A model generated the notes under the pieces. That model had not been told where the DNA came from, did no database searches, and saw nothing but the letters and a program-made list of their open reading frames with translations. From Crossiella sp. SN42 (lineage in GTDB: Bacteria > Actinomycetota > Actinomycetes > Mycobacteriales > Pseudonocardiaceae), in assembly GCF_023897065.1 (NCBI RefSeq), contig NZ_JAMHIV010000001.1, positions 248,001 to 312,000 on the forward strand: a stretch of 64,000 bases of DNA, read 5' to 3'. Shown here piece by piece: positions 48,027-56,958 of the stretch. The position numbers were made by a program, and so were the translations under genes. The first letter of the stretch is position 1. Each line of letters opens with the position of its first letter.

Positions 48027-49544
48027 ATGATCACGAAACTGCTGCTCACGATCACCACACTGGCTGGTGTCACCGTGGGCCCGCCGCACGACCCGGCGCT
48101 GGCGCGCACCGACGCCGGGGTCGTGCGCGGCACGGTCAACGCGGATCACCGCAGTTTCCAGGGAATCCCGTTCGCCGCGCCACCGACCGGACGGCTGCGC
48201 TGGCAGCCGCCGCGACCGGTCGCGCCGTGGCCGGGGATCCGGGCGGCCACCGCGCCGGGCTCGATCTGCGCTCAGGGCGTCCCCGGGCAGAAACCGTTGA
48301 GCGTCAACGAGGACTGCCTGTACCTCAACGTCACCACCCCCACGACGCCAGGTCCGCACCCGGTGCTGGTGTGGCTGCACGGTGGGGCGTTCACCCTCGG
48401 CGGCGGCAGCTACTACGACCCGGCCAGGATGGTGGCCAGCGGCCGGGTCGTAGTCGTCACCGTCAACTACCGGCTGGGCGTCTTCGGCTACTTCGGGCAC
48501 CCGGGTCTTGGCCGGGACTCCGGTTCCTACGGCCTGCTCGACCAGCTCGCCGCGCTGCACTGGGTGCGGCGCAACGCATCCGCCTTCGGTGGCGACCCCA
48601 CCGCGGTCACCGTGGCTGGCGAGTCCGCCGGCGGACTGAGCGCCTGCGCGATGCTGACCACACCGGCCGCGGCGGGCCTGTTCCAGCGGGCGATCATCCA
48701 GAGCGGGTCCTGCGCGATGGACTGGCCTGCCAACGGCACCGCGCCCGGGGTCCGGCCGGGATCGCCGTTCCTGAGCACCGAGCGCGTGCAAGCCCAGGGC
48801 GCGGCACTGGCCGCGGCGCGGGGCTGTCCGACAGTGGACTGCCTGCGCGAGCCCAGCGCGGCGGACCTGCTCGCCGAGCCACTCGCCGCCGGTTTCACGC
48901 ACCTGGCCTACGGCGGTCCGGTGCTGACCGAACGCCCGGTAGAGGCGTTGCGCAAGGGACACGTGCTGCCGGTGCCGGTGCTGATCGGCCACACCCGGGA
49001 CGAGGGCAGGCTTTTCGGCTCCTTCTTCGCCAGGCCGGGCACCGAGCAGACGATCACCGAGGCCCACTACCGCGAACTGGCCGCCACCGCCTTCGGCACC
49101 CAGGCCGGGCGGGTGCTGGCGCGCTACCCGGTCGCCGCGCACGGTTCGCCGATCGCCGCGTGGAGCGACGCGATGACCGACCGGGTCTGGGCCTGCCCGA
49201 CCCTGGAGACCGCGCGCCTGCTCCGCGCGGTGACGCCCACCCACTCCTTCGAGTTCGCCGACCGCACCGCGCCATCGTTGCTGCCACCGCCCAAGGACCT
49301 GCCGCTCGGCGCGTACCACGGCGCCGAACTGCCATACCTGTTCGACTCCCCCGGGGTGCTACCCGCGTTGACCGCCCCGGCGCAGCACGCGCTGTCGGCG
49401 GAGATGTTGCGGCACTGGACCGCGTTCGCCCGCGGTGAGCGACTGCCCTGGCCGCAGGTCCCGGCCGTGCGGCAGTTGGGCAGGCCCGCGACCAATCCCG
49501 CGGTGGAGCACCAGTGCGGGTTCTGGGCGGGGGTCGCGGGCTAG
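48027..49544 (+). CDS. Secreted type-B carboxylesterase/lipase family protein
   Basis: 505 residues from ATG 48027 with a G-rich site upstream; the frame is open from 47976 but without a signal peptide. Residues 1-~26 form a short signal peptide (KLLLTITTLAGVTVG). Features: FQGIPFAAPPTGRLRW, SVNEDCLYLNV, HGGAF oxyanion hole, NYRLGVFGYF, nucleophile GESAGG, and a catalytic His near AYHGAELPYLF. Preferred substrates are esters. It follows the PKS operon by 57 bp but has its own palindromic operator, so it may or may not belong to the cluster. Confidence 0.88.
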   Translation: MITKLLLTITTLAGVTVGPPHDPALARTDAGVVRGTVNADHRSFQGIPFAAPPTGRLRWQPPRPVAPWPGIRAATAPGSICAQGVPGQKPLSVNEDCLYLNVTTPTTPGPHPVLVWLHGGAFTLGGGSYYDPARMVASGRVVVVTVNYRLGVFGYFGHPGLGRDSGSYGLLDQLAALHWVRRNASAFGGDPTAVTVAGESAGGLSACAMLTTPAAAGLFQRAIIQSGSCAMDWPANGTAPGVRPGSPFLSTERVQAQGAALAAARGCPTVDCLREPSAADLLAEPLAAGFTHLAYGGPVLTERPVEALRKGHVLPVPVLIGHTRDEGRLFGSFFARPGTEQTITEAHYRELAATAFGTQAGRVLARYPVAAHGSPIAAWSDAMTDRVWACPTLETARLLRAVTPTHSFEFADRTAPSLLPPPKDLPLGAYHGAELPYLFDSPGVLPALTAPAQHALSAEMLRHWTAFARGERLPWPQVPAVRQLGRPATNPAVEHQCGFWAGVAG

Positions 49545-49753
49545 CCGCCGAGTTGGGCGTCGAGCCAGGCGGTCGGTGACGCCGCGCCGGTAGTTCTCCA
49601 CGGTGACCCGCAGGCGGTGCAGCTCGGCGCGGGCGGCGGTGGGGAAACCGTTGCGGCGCAACTGTTCGGCGGTGCCGCGCCCCGGACCGGCCCCGCTGGC
49701 AGGTCCAGCGTGGCCGGTAGCCGGGCGCCGTCGGCCGGGACGCTCAGTTCCAT
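49541..49753 (-). pseudogene. Remnant of an alpha/beta-hydrolase-like gene
   Basis: The start reads MELSVPADGARLPATLDLPA, like a dienelactone/esterase N-terminus, but the frame then becomes low-complexity. A second frame carries AEQLRRNGFPTAARAELHRL...TVENYRRGVTD, resembling a hydrolase C-terminus, and the first frame resumes at AWLDAQLGG before the stop. The catalytic centre is missing. Interpreted as internally deleted and frameshifted; overlaps the end of the esterase gene. Confidence 0.35.
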
Positions 49754-49775
49754 GCCCGGCAGTCAAGCACGGCGG

Positions 49776-50378
49776 TCAGACCAGCGTGGTCCAGTAGGTC
49801 CAGAACGCGTGCAGCACCGCGATCACGATCACCAGGAACCAGCCGGTGAGCACCACCGTGTGGAAGGTGAGCAGCCCTCGCCAGCCGCGCGGCGCCGGGA
49901 GGTGGCCGTGGTGCAGGTTGTGCAGCGTGACGTAGTAGAAGATCGGGATGGTCACCGCCCACACCACCATGCAGTACGGGCACAGCGCGCCGATCCGGTA
50001 CAGGCTCTGGAAGATCAGCCAGTGCACGAAGACGACGCCGAGGGTGGCGCCCGCTTGCAGGCCGAGCCAGAACCAGCGGTGGAACCGGGCGCCGGTCAGC
50101 AGGGCGAGGCCGATGGTGGTGACCACGGCGAAGCCGGCGATGCCCAGCAGTGGGTTGGGAAAGCCGAAGACCGAGGCCTGCTCCGTCTTCATCACCGAGC
50201 CGCAGCTGAGCACCGGGTTCAGGCTGCAACTGGGGATATAGCTGGGGTTTCGCAGCAGCGCGATCTTCTCGACGGTGAGCACGACGGCCGCGGTGAGGCC
50301 GGTCGCGCCGCCGATGGCGAGCAGCCAGGGCAGCAGGCGGAGCGGGAACGGGGCCCGCTCCGCCGGGGTGGCCGTCAT
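49776..50378 (-). CDS. Vitamin K epoxide reductase (VKOR) family protein
   Basis: 200 residues, four to five membrane helices. Redox cysteines: IPSCSLNPVLSCGSV in the loop and the CxxC motif ALCPYCMVVW. Bacterial VKORs reoxidise DsbA using quinones. ATG 50378 overlaps the stop of the upstream dsbA-like gene by 4 bp, so the pair is translationally coupled and forms a complete periplasmic/extracytoplasmic disulfide-forming system. Confidence 0.92.
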   Translation of the reverse strand: MTATPAERAPFPLRLLPWLLAIGGATGLTAAVVLTVEKIALLRNPSYIPSCSLNPVLSCGSVMKTEQASVFGFPNPLLGIAGFAVVTTIGLALLTGARFHRWFWLGLQAGATLGVVFVHWLIFQSLYRIGALCPYCMVVWAVTIPIFYYVTLHNLHHGHLPAPRGWRGLLTFHTVVLTGWFLVIVIAVLHAFWTYWTTLV

Positions 50379-51052
50379 TTCGCCAGTGCCGCGTCGATGG
50401 CCGCCTTGAGGACCTCGTAACTGGCGCGGCCGGAGACCTTGGCGCCGTTGACGAAGAAGGTCGGGGTGCCCTGGACGCCGATGCTGGCGCCGTCCTTGCG
50501 GTCGGCCAGCACGCGGGCCTGGGTGGCCGGGTCGTCCAGGTCGCGTTCGAAGGCGGGCAGGTCGAGGCCGAGGCGGCGGGCGAAGCCGAGGAAGGTGGCG
50601 CGGTGGTCGGTCTGCTGGTCGCCCCACTCCCGCTGGGTCTCGAACATCAGCTGGTACATCGCCTCCAGCTTGCCCTGCCTGCCCGCAGCCTCCACCACGC
50701 GCGCGGCCAGTTCGGCGTTGCGGTGGCTGGGAATCGGGAAGTAGCGCAGCACGAAGGTGACCTTGCCCGCGTACTCCGCGCGCAGCCGCTCCACACCGGG
50801 GTAGATCGCGCCGCAGACCTCGCACTCCAGGTCGGCGAACTCGACCACGGTGACCTTGCCGTCGGCTGCGGTGGAGAGCTTGTGGCTGTCCGGGCGGACC
50901 AGCACCTCGGCGGGCACGGTGGGCGGCGCGCCCTGCGGACCGGGCTGGGCGGCGGGGGCCGGGGTGTTGGGGCGGGCGAAGACGAACAGGCCGGTGAGCA
51001 CCGCGGCGACCACGGCGAGCACGGTGAGGGTGATCTTGGTGTTGGCAGTCAT
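50375..51052 (-). CDS. DsbA-family thiol:disulfide oxidoreductase
   Basis: 225 residues; one N-terminal membrane anchor (ITLTVLAVVAAVLTGLFVF), a Pro-rich linker, then a thioredoxin fold with CEVC in FADLECEVCGAIYPG and cis-Pro in GVQGTPTFFVNGAKVSG. Introduces disulfides in exported proteins; partner of the VKOR gene it overlaps. Several exported Cys-containing proteins are encoded in the window (for example the 145-residue and S1 protease genes). Confidence 0.93.
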   Translation of the reverse strand: MTANTKITLTVLAVVAAVLTGLFVFARPNTPAPAAQPGPQGAPPTVPAEVLVRPDSHKLSTAADGKVTVVEFADLECEVCGAIYPGVERLRAEYAGKVTFVLRYFPIPSHRNAELAARVVEAAGRQGKLEAMYQLMFETQREWGDQQTDHRATFLGFARRLGLDLPAFERDLDDPATQARVLADRKDGASIGVQGTPTFFVNGAKVSGRASYEVLKAAIDAALAK

Positions 51053-51147
51053 GGGTATCCCCTGGGATCTGGGTGGATGCGGGCAGGCGCGAACGCGCGC
51101 GGGCGCACGAGGTCGCCGGGACCTCGTGGCGGAGCGAACGGTTCGGC

Positions 51148-51540
51148 CTACGTGCGCAGCACGCAGAGCAGGGCGAGACTGGGCGCCGGGTGGTGTCGCC
51201 TGGTGGGCGGCCGGGGTGCCCTGAGCTGGGCGAGCAGGGTGGTCAGCGGCCGTGGACCGGCCAGTGCGACCAGCGTGAGCAGTACCGCGACCAGCAGCGC
51301 GAGGCAGGCGCCGAGCAGGTCGGCCGGGTCCTGCGGGCCGTGTGCGGGCGCCGCGGCGGACTGGGCGGGAACGCAGTCGTCGGCGACCAGCATCGCCACC
51401 GAGTACAGCGAGTGGCAGCCCGGCGAGTGCGGATCGTCGACGTGCGCGGACTCCTGCATCAGGACCAGGCCCACCAGCACACCGAGGACGGCAAGGGCCC
51501 GCGCGAGACCCGCTCGCGTGAACGCCCCTCCCCGTCGCAT
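51148..51540 (-). CDS. Small membrane protein, DUF6153-like
   Basis: 130 residues from ATG 51540. Two hydrophobic segments: ALAVLGVLVGLVLMQES and LLGACLALLVAVLLTLVALAG, separated by a His/Cys/Ala-rich stretch (SPGCHSLYS, VADDCVPAQ). The C-terminal PAPSLALLCVLRT resembles the conserved tail of DUF6153 proteins. Function unknown; it precedes the dsbA-VKOR pair on the same strand. Confidence 0.6.
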   Translation of the reverse strand: MRRGGAFTRAGLARALAVLGVLVGLVLMQESAHVDDPHSPGCHSLYSVAMLVADDCVPAQSAAAPAHGPQDPADLLGACLALLVAVLLTLVALAGPRPLTTLLAQLRAPRPPTRRHHPAPSLALLCVLRT

Positions 51541-51553
51541 GAACCCAGGGTAG

Positions 51554-53182
51554 CTACTCCGCCCGCAGACCGCGCACCGCGCCCACGCCACCCACCAGGA
51601 CCAGCAGTGCCAGGCAGCCCGCGGCGATCCGGCAGGTCAGGTCACCGGAGGCGAACAGGTAGCCGGCGGTGGCCAGGGCGACGCCGAGCAGGGCCAGGCG
51701 CAGGTGCAGCCAGCCCGGCGGCCGGACCGGCAGGCGGGCGCTGGACGGGAACATCATCGCCACCAGCGCGAAGGCGACCAGGTAGCCGACGATCGCCGGC
51801 GCGGTGCCGCTCTGGGCCGCGCAGGTGGCCAGGAAACCGGCCAGGACCAGGACCGCGGACTCGCCGAGGTGCAGGGCGGCGTGCGCGTGCCGGGGTTGAC
51901 GGCAGGCGAAGCCGAGGTTGTTCGCCAGGCGGTAGGTCGCGGCGATGAGCAGGACCGCGGTGAGCAGGGCGCTCCAGGTGAGCGGCCGGGCGGGGACGGT
52001 GAGAGCGGTGGCGGCGAGGACGGTCAGGGCGGTGGCGGTGGCCCAGTGCGGGAGGGTCCAGCGGGTCGGCGGGCGGGACTGGGCGCGGAGGGCGAGCAGG
52101 GTGAGGGAGAGGACGGCGAGGGCGGGGTGGGTCCAGTCGCCGAGTGGGCGGAAGGGGAGGACGGTCGCGGAGAGGACGAGGGTGAGGAGGCCGGTGAGGC
52201 CCAGGATGGCGGCGGTGCGCTGGGCGGCGATCTGCCAGGGCGGGGCGGGGGTGGGGCGGAGGAGGGCTCGGCGGTCGGGCCAGAGGTCGCTGGTGGGGTC
52301 GAGGAAGTCCTGCTCGGGCAACGGTTTTGGGGACGAGGGGGCGGGGGCGGACGCCGTGGAGGCCGGGGCGGAGGGCGCAGCGGCCAGGCCAGCTGGCGCG
52401 GGGGCCGGGCCGGAGGCAGCGGGGGCCGAGCCGGGGGTTACGGGGACCGAATCGAGAGTTTCGGGAGTTGGGGCGAGGGTTGCGGGGGCTGGGCCACGGG
52501 TCGTGGCGGCTGGGTCGGCGGCGGCGGGGCTGGAGACGGAGTGTCGGGTGGTGGCGGCCGGGTTCGGTGGTGGCGGAGTCGTTGGCCTGTCCCGTCCGGC
52601 CACCCGCCGCTGCGCCGCCTCGCGCACCTTCGCCGCGAAGATCTCCTCGTGCCGCGCGTACACCACGATCGCGCCCCCGCCCACCGCCAGCAACGCGGTC
52701 AGCACCGGCGCCGTCGTCAGCCAGGGAATCCCGAACACCGCGTACCCGGCCAGCCCCGCCCGCAGGGTCAGCACCAGCACCGCCACCGCGACCACCAGCA
52801 GCGGTCCGGTCGCCCGCAGCAGCACCAGCGGCACCGCCTCGCGCGGGGAACACCTGTTGCGCCGCACCGCGAGTGAGGCCCCGAACAGCAGCGCCAGTCC
52901 GCCCCAACCGCCGACGATCACGCTGGCCCGCAACGCCCGGCCGGGAGCCGCCGCGCGCTGGGCGTCCAGCAGTTCCTGGTAGCCCACCGCGGGGCCCTCC
53001 CTGGTGAGGCTGAAGCAGACGCTGCCCGGTCGCAGCGGTTTGTCGCCGCACATCGGCACGTCCACGGTGGCGAACTGCGCCTGGTAACACATCCACAGGG
53101 CCACCAGCACCAGGATGACGCCAAGGCCCTCCAGCAGGCCGTTGGCGGCGTTGAACCTTCGGGGCGGGGTGTACGCGCTCAT
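51554..53182 (-). CDS. Polytopic membrane protein with long Pro/Ala/Ser/Thr linker
   Basis: 542 residues. About four membrane helices in the first ~185 residues (LLEGLGVILVLVALWMCY to GGGAIVVYARHEE), a ~150-residue cytoplasmic-looking linker of Pro, Ala, Ser and Thr (positions ~195-330), then about seven further helices (~335-540). An extracytoplasmic loop after helix 1 holds two Cys (PMCGDKPLRPGSVCF). No transporter or enzyme motif is recognised. It begins 2 bp after the MFS gene stop and is probably co-transcribed with it. Confidence 0.75.
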   Translation of the reverse strand: MSAYTPPRRFNAANGLLEGLGVILVLVALWMCYQAQFATVDVPMCGDKPLRPGSVCFSLTREGPAVGYQELLDAQRAAAPGRALRASVIVGGWGGLALLFGASLAVRRNRCSPREAVPLVLLRATGPLLVVAVAVLVLTLRAGLAGYAVFGIPWLTTAPVLTALLAVGGGAIVVYARHEEIFAAKVREAAQRRVAGRDRPTTPPPPNPAATTRHSVSSPAAADPAATTRGPAPATLAPTPETLDSVPVTPGSAPAASGPAPAPAGLAAAPSAPASTASAPAPSSPKPLPEQDFLDPTSDLWPDRRALLRPTPAPPWQIAAQRTAAILGLTGLLTLVLSATVLPFRPLGDWTHPALAVLSLTLLALRAQSRPPTRWTLPHWATATALTVLAATALTVPARPLTWSALLTAVLLIAATYRLANNLGFACRQPRHAHAALHLGESAVLVLAGFLATCAAQSGTAPAIVGYLVAFALVAMMFPSSARLPVRPPGWLHLRLALLGVALATAGYLFASGDLTCRIAAGCLALLVLVGGVGAVRGLRAE

Positions 53183-53184
53183 CG

Positions 53185-54414
53185 TCAGTCAGCGTAGGGC
53201 CGAATCGCGTTCGTGCCAGGGGACTCCGGCAAGTCAGGACATTTGTACCGTCCACTGCGGACAGTGGTCAGCTGGGCGAGCGCGGCGAGTGCGGCCAGCA
53301 GCGCGATCAGCGCCAGCGCCAGTCGCAGGTCGAACTGGCCCGCGATGAACCCGATGGTCGGCGGCGCGAGCAGGATGCCCGCGTAGCCCATCAGCGCGGC
53401 CAGTGCCACACCGCCAGGACCGCCGAGCGCGCCCGCGCCCGCGATGGCCAGGGGAAAGATGTTCGCCAGTCCAAAGCCGGTCAGCACCAGACCGGCGAAG
53501 GCCAGCCACAGACTGGCGGACAGCGCGACCCCCAGCGTGCCCGCGCAGGCGAGCAGCCCGCCGGCCACCACGACCCTGGTCTGGCCGAACCGTTCCACCA
53601 GCGCGGTGCCGGCCAGCCTGCCGATGGCCATGGTGCCCTGGACGATCGCGTAACCGATCGCGGCGAGACCGGCGCTGGCGCCCAGGTTCTCGGTGAGGTG
53701 CAACGGAATCCAGTTGTCCAGCCCGCCCTGGCTGTAGGCGGCGCACAGTCCGATCACGCCGAAGACCACCACACCGGGGGTGGGCTTGCGAGTTCGCCCG
53801 CGCGCCGTGGTTGTCTCCGGGCGCGGGATCGGGCCGGCCAGCAGCATCCGGCCGGCGATCACGGTGGCCAGCAAGCCGATCGGCAGCACCAGCAGCAGGT
53901 GCCCGGCGGGTGGGAGGTGCGCGGCGAGCAGGCCGCCGAGTGCGGCTCCGGCCAGGCTGCCGATGCTGTTCGCGGCGTGCAGGCTGGGCATGATCGGCCT
54001 GCGCAGCGCCTCCGCCAGCTCCACCGCGACGCTGTTGACCGCCACGTCGATGCCGCCGTAGGCGATCCCGAAGACGAGCAGCGCGACGGCCAGCGCGGGT
54101 GCGGACTGGGTGAGCGCGGGCAGCACGACCGTCAGCGACAACAGTCCCGCGGTCACGACCGTGACCTGGCGGCTGCCGAACCGGCGGCACACCGCCCCGC
54201 TGACCGACATGGTCGCCACCGCGGCCGCCGACAAGGCCAGCAGGGCCAGTCCCAGCGCCGCCGGTGACGCGCCCACCTGCTCCTTCACCGCAGGAATGCG
54301 CACCGCCCAGCTGGCGAAGACGAACCCGGCCAGCGCGAAGAACAACGTGGTCGCCGCCCGCGCCCTGACCAGCGTCGCGCCCGGCAGCGCCATCTCGGCT
54401 TGTTTACCAGTCAT
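53185..54414 (-). CDS. MFS transporter
   Basis: 409 residues with twelve predicted helices. Typical MFS features include VFASWAVRIPAVKEQVG, a basic loop after helix 2 (CRRFGSRQV) and GGIDVAVNSVAVELAEALRRPIMPSLHA, seen in the actinobacterial YbjJ/fucose-permease-like branch. Probably exports small molecules. No Shine-Dalgarno: TACCGT ends 8 nt before the ATG. Divergent from a CGNR regulator, with a perfect palindrome covering both promoters, so likely repressed by that protein. Confidence 0.88.
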   Translation of the reverse strand: MTGKQAEMALPGATLVRARAATTLFFALAGFVFASWAVRIPAVKEQVGASPAALGLALLALSAAAVATMSVSGAVCRRFGSRQVTVVTAGLLSLTVVLPALTQSAPALAVALLVFGIAYGGIDVAVNSVAVELAEALRRPIMPSLHAANSIGSLAGAALGGLLAAHLPPAGHLLLVLPIGLLATVIAGRMLLAGPIPRPETTTARGRTRKPTPGVVVFGVIGLCAAYSQGGLDNWIPLHLTENLGASAGLAAIGYAIVQGTMAIGRLAGTALVERFGQTRVVVAGGLLACAGTLGVALSASLWLAFAGLVLTGFGLANIFPLAIAGAGALGGPGGVALAALMGYAGILLAPPTIGFIAGQFDLRLALALIALLAALAALAQLTTVRSGRYKCPDLPESPGTNAIRPYAD

Positions 54415-54440
54415 GCGGATAGACGGTAAGACGAGACGTG

Positions 54441-54458
54441 ATACCGGTCAACCGGTAT
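54441..54458. promoter_or_regulatory. Palindromic operator between MFS and CGNR genes
   Basis: ATACCGGT-CA-ACCGGTAT, perfect 8-bp arms. It covers the expected -35 region of the MFS gene and overlaps the TATGGT -10 box (54456-54461) of the CGNR gene. Confidence 0.65.
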
Positions 54459-54468
54459 GGTGGTAAAC

Positions 54469-55008
54469 ATGGTGTCGATGAGTGTCGCTCCGGGCGGACT
54501 CGAACAGGTGCGGGTCTTCCTCAACACCTGGCGACTGCCGCACGAGACCAGGACCCCGGCCGACGACCTGCCCGAACTGGCCGCGAACAAGCGGGCCTGG
54601 CGGGCCAAGTTCCCCGAGGTGCCGCCACCCGCGCCCGGCGAGGTGCCGGAGCTGACCGAGCTGCGCACGGCACTGCGGGAGTCGCTGGGCCAGCCCGCGC
54701 CGGCCGGGCTGAACACGTGGTTCGAACGCCATCCGATCCGGGTGACCGTGGGCGAGGAGTCACCGATCCGCTACGTCGCCGAGGACGGCGGCGCGGTGTC
54801 CGCACTGCTGGTCCTGGTGACCGGGGCGCTGGCGCACGACCTGTGGGCGCGGCTGAAGTCCTGTCCGGACTGCCGCAACGTCTTCTACGACCACAGCCGC
54901 AACCGCAGCCGGACCTGGTGCGCGATGTACGCCGAGACCCCCGACGGCCGCGCCTGCGGCAGCATCGCCAAGGTCCGCGCCTACCGCAGCCGGAAACGCG
55001 AGAGCTGA
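54469..55008 (+). CDS. CGNR zinc-finger (ABATE) regulator
   Basis: 179 residues from ATG 54469. The N-terminal ABATE domain (LEQVRVFLNTWRLPHETRTP) binds an unknown ligand; the C-terminal zinc finger has CPDCRNVFYDHSRNRSRTWC followed by CGSIAKVRAYRSRKR. Three in-frame ATGs (54457, 54469, 54478) are possible; TATGGT ends 7 nt before 54469, fitting a leaderless start there. Likely regulator of the divergent MFS gene and of itself. Confidence 0.85.
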   Translation: MVSMSVAPGGLEQVRVFLNTWRLPHETRTPADDLPELAANKRAWRAKFPEVPPPAPGEVPELTELRTALRESLGQPAPAGLNTWFERHPIRVTVGEESPIRYVAEDGGAVSALLVLVTGALAHDLWARLKSCPDCRNVFYDHSRNRSRTWCAMYAETPDGRACGSIAKVRAYRSRKRES

Positions 55009-55024
55009 GGGCCGGGGCGCGGGG

Positions 55025-56125
55025 TTACCCGGCCAGTGCGGAGATCAGCTCGCCCCGGCCGCTGACACCGGTCTTGCGGTACAGCGACTGAAGGTGCTCG
55101 CTGACGGTGTAGGCAGACAGCCCCAGGTGCCGGGCAATCAGCTTGGTCGGCGAGCCGTCCAGGGTGCGCTGGAGCACCAGCCGTTCCCTGGCGGTGATGT
55201 CGTACCACTGGCAGAACGAGGGCAGCACCAGCCCGCTGCCTGCCGACTCGATGATCACCGCGACCTGCCCGTCTTCGTCGCCGTCGAGGAACTGGCCGTG
55301 CGCCGCGGTCCACCGGCCGAAGCTCGCGGCCGGACCGACGAACGGCGCGGTCTGCGGCCGGATCCCGCGCAGCTGCAGGGAGATCAGCGCGGGCAGCCCG
55401 GCGCACCAGTCGCCATCCGGGGCGTGCTCGCTCATCCGGTCCAGCCACTGGCGCGCCTGCGGTGTCATCGACCGGACCTGGTGGTCGGGACCGACGATCA
55501 CCACCCCGGCCGGCACGGGCGGCGCGGTGGCCGCCAGCGGGGCGGCGGTGACGTGCCACCGAAGGATGTCGATCAGCACCGGGGTGAGCCCGGCGACCAG
55601 GCCCACCTCGCCGGGCTCGAAGGCCCTGCTGCCCTGGCCGCGCAGCAGACTGATCGCACCCCACACTCCCCTGTTGTCCCGCAACAACACCCGCAGTTCG
55701 CACCCGACCCCGTGCCCGGCCAGCAGCCGCCGGATCTCCTTGTCTCCCTTGGCATCCGCGCCGACCACCGCCGCGGGCACCGGCAGCGACTCCAGCACCT
55801 CACGCGGATACGGGTCCACCCCGGAGAGGATCGCGGTGCCGAGCGCACGGGCGAAATCCCGTTCGTACCCGTGGATGAACCCGAAGGAGGCCATCCGCGT
55901 GGTCAGGGCCGGGCTCGAGCCGAACAGCTGGATTCCCTCGTGCGGCACCAGTGGCGCGATGACCGCGGAGACCAGTTGCCCCAGGTCGCCCGGACCGGCT
56001 CCCGAATCGGGAATCGTCGACAGCTGGCGGATGACGGCGGTCAGGGAGCGGATCACGCGGCGAGGATGGCCGGTGCGGCCAACGCGGGCAACACCTTCGC
56101 CCAAAAACCGGAACCGCTGCCTCAA
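55025..56125 (-). CDS. LuxR-family regulator with PAS/GAF-like sensor region
   Basis: 366 residues. TTG 56125 is the start, with GAGGG 7 nt upstream. The C-terminal LuxR HTH reads ITARERLVLQRTLDGSPTKLIARHLGLSAYTVSEHLQSLYRKTGVSGRGELISAL. The N-terminal ~160 residues look like a GAF-type sensor; the centre (VIVGPDHQVRSMTPQARQWLD) resembles a PAS domain. No receiver domain, so not a classical response regulator. It is convergent with the CGNR gene, 16 bp apart. Targets unknown. Confidence 0.85.
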   Translation of the reverse strand: MRQRFRFLGEGVARVGRTGHPRRVIRSLTAVIRQLSTIPDSGAGPGDLGQLVSAVIAPLVPHEGIQLFGSSPALTTRMASFGFIHGYERDFARALGTAILSGVDPYPREVLESLPVPAAVVGADAKGDKEIRRLLAGHGVGCELRVLLRDNRGVWGAISLLRGQGSRAFEPGEVGLVAGLTPVLIDILRWHVTAAPLAATAPPVPAGVVIVGPDHQVRSMTPQARQWLDRMSEHAPDGDWCAGLPALISLQLRGIRPQTAPFVGPAASFGRWTAAHGQFLDGDEDGQVAVIIESAGSGLVLPSFCQWYDITARERLVLQRTLDGSPTKLIARHLGLSAYTVSEHLQSLYRKTGVSGRGELISALAG

Positions 56126-56278
56126 AGTCCGCCCTCGTGATCATCGGCGCGTTCCGCGCGGCCGGTCAACCCCAAGAATTCGGGGTAGTGACCGCGCGGA
56201 CGGCGTTCCTACCGTTGCCGGGTCACAGCAACCGCCCCGGCCTGCGATGCGGGGTGGCGAGAGAATGGTTTGCTACCT

Positions 56279-56839
56279 ATGGGCATCAACCGGTTCTTCC
56301 GGAAGTTCGCCACGGTGTTCTTCGGAGCACTGCTCGGCCTCACCCTGCTCGGCGCGTCCCCGGCCAGTGCCGCGCGCCCGGCCAACGACGTGGAGTTCAA
56401 GGCGTTCAGCCTGTGGTTCTCCATCGGCGACCTGTCAAACTCGGGCTCCTGCATCCCGGCCTGGGCCACCATCCGCTACCGGGACCCGCACACCGGCAGC
56501 GACACCTGGACCCGTCTGGTCCGCTCCACCAGCAACGGCTGCTCGAACAACGTGGAGCACCTGAACAACTGGGGCGACTTCCAGAACACCGGCAGTCATG
56601 TGCAGTTGGTGGGCGGCCCCGCGCCCACCCGGCGCCTGTACTGGAAGGACATCACCAGCATCATCGCCACGGTGACCACGCCGAACACCCCGCCGGGGCG
56701 GCAGAAGAACATCAAGGTGACCAAGTTCAACTTCGACGCCTTGGACACCAACAACAACTGGCACAACCTGTACAACGAGGACACCAACTTCGTCTTCGCG
56801 GACGGTCGCAACGACCGGGAGATGTTCATCAAGCACTGA
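56279..56839 (+). CDS. Secreted protein of unknown function
   Basis: 186 residues from ATG 56279. Signal peptide ~1-31 (ATVFFGALLGLTLLG, ASA-A cleavage). The mature ~155 residues are rich in Asn, Trp and aromatic residues, with two Cys (GSCIPAW, SNGCSNN). It resembles a beta-rich secreted domain (FKAFSLWFSIGDLSNSG, NIKVTKFNFDAL). Family not recognised. Followed by a strong terminator. Confidence 0.72.
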   Translation: MGINRFFRKFATVFFGALLGLTLLGASPASAARPANDVEFKAFSLWFSIGDLSNSGSCIPAWATIRYRDPHTGSDTWTRLVRSTSNGCSNNVEHLNNWGDFQNTGSHVQLVGGPAPTRRLYWKDITSIIATVTTPNTPPGRQKNIKVTKFNFDALDTNNNWHNLYNEDTNFVFADGRNDREMFIKH

Positions 56840-56850
56840 GCACGGCTGAC

Positions 56851-56888
56851 CGCGGCGGCTCCCCGCCCCCTTTCGGGGAGCCGCCGCG
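56851..56888 (+). terminator. Strong GC-rich hairpin terminator
   Basis: CGCGGCGGCTCCCC / GGGGAGCCGCCGCG: perfect 14-bp stem, 10-nt loop, 12 nt after the stop. No U-tract. Confidence 0.85.
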
Positions 56889-56958
56889 AAAGTGCTTGCC
56901 GAGGTCCACGGCGTGGCTGCTATGCTGCCGGGGAAGATCGACATGAGGGAGTTCTGCC

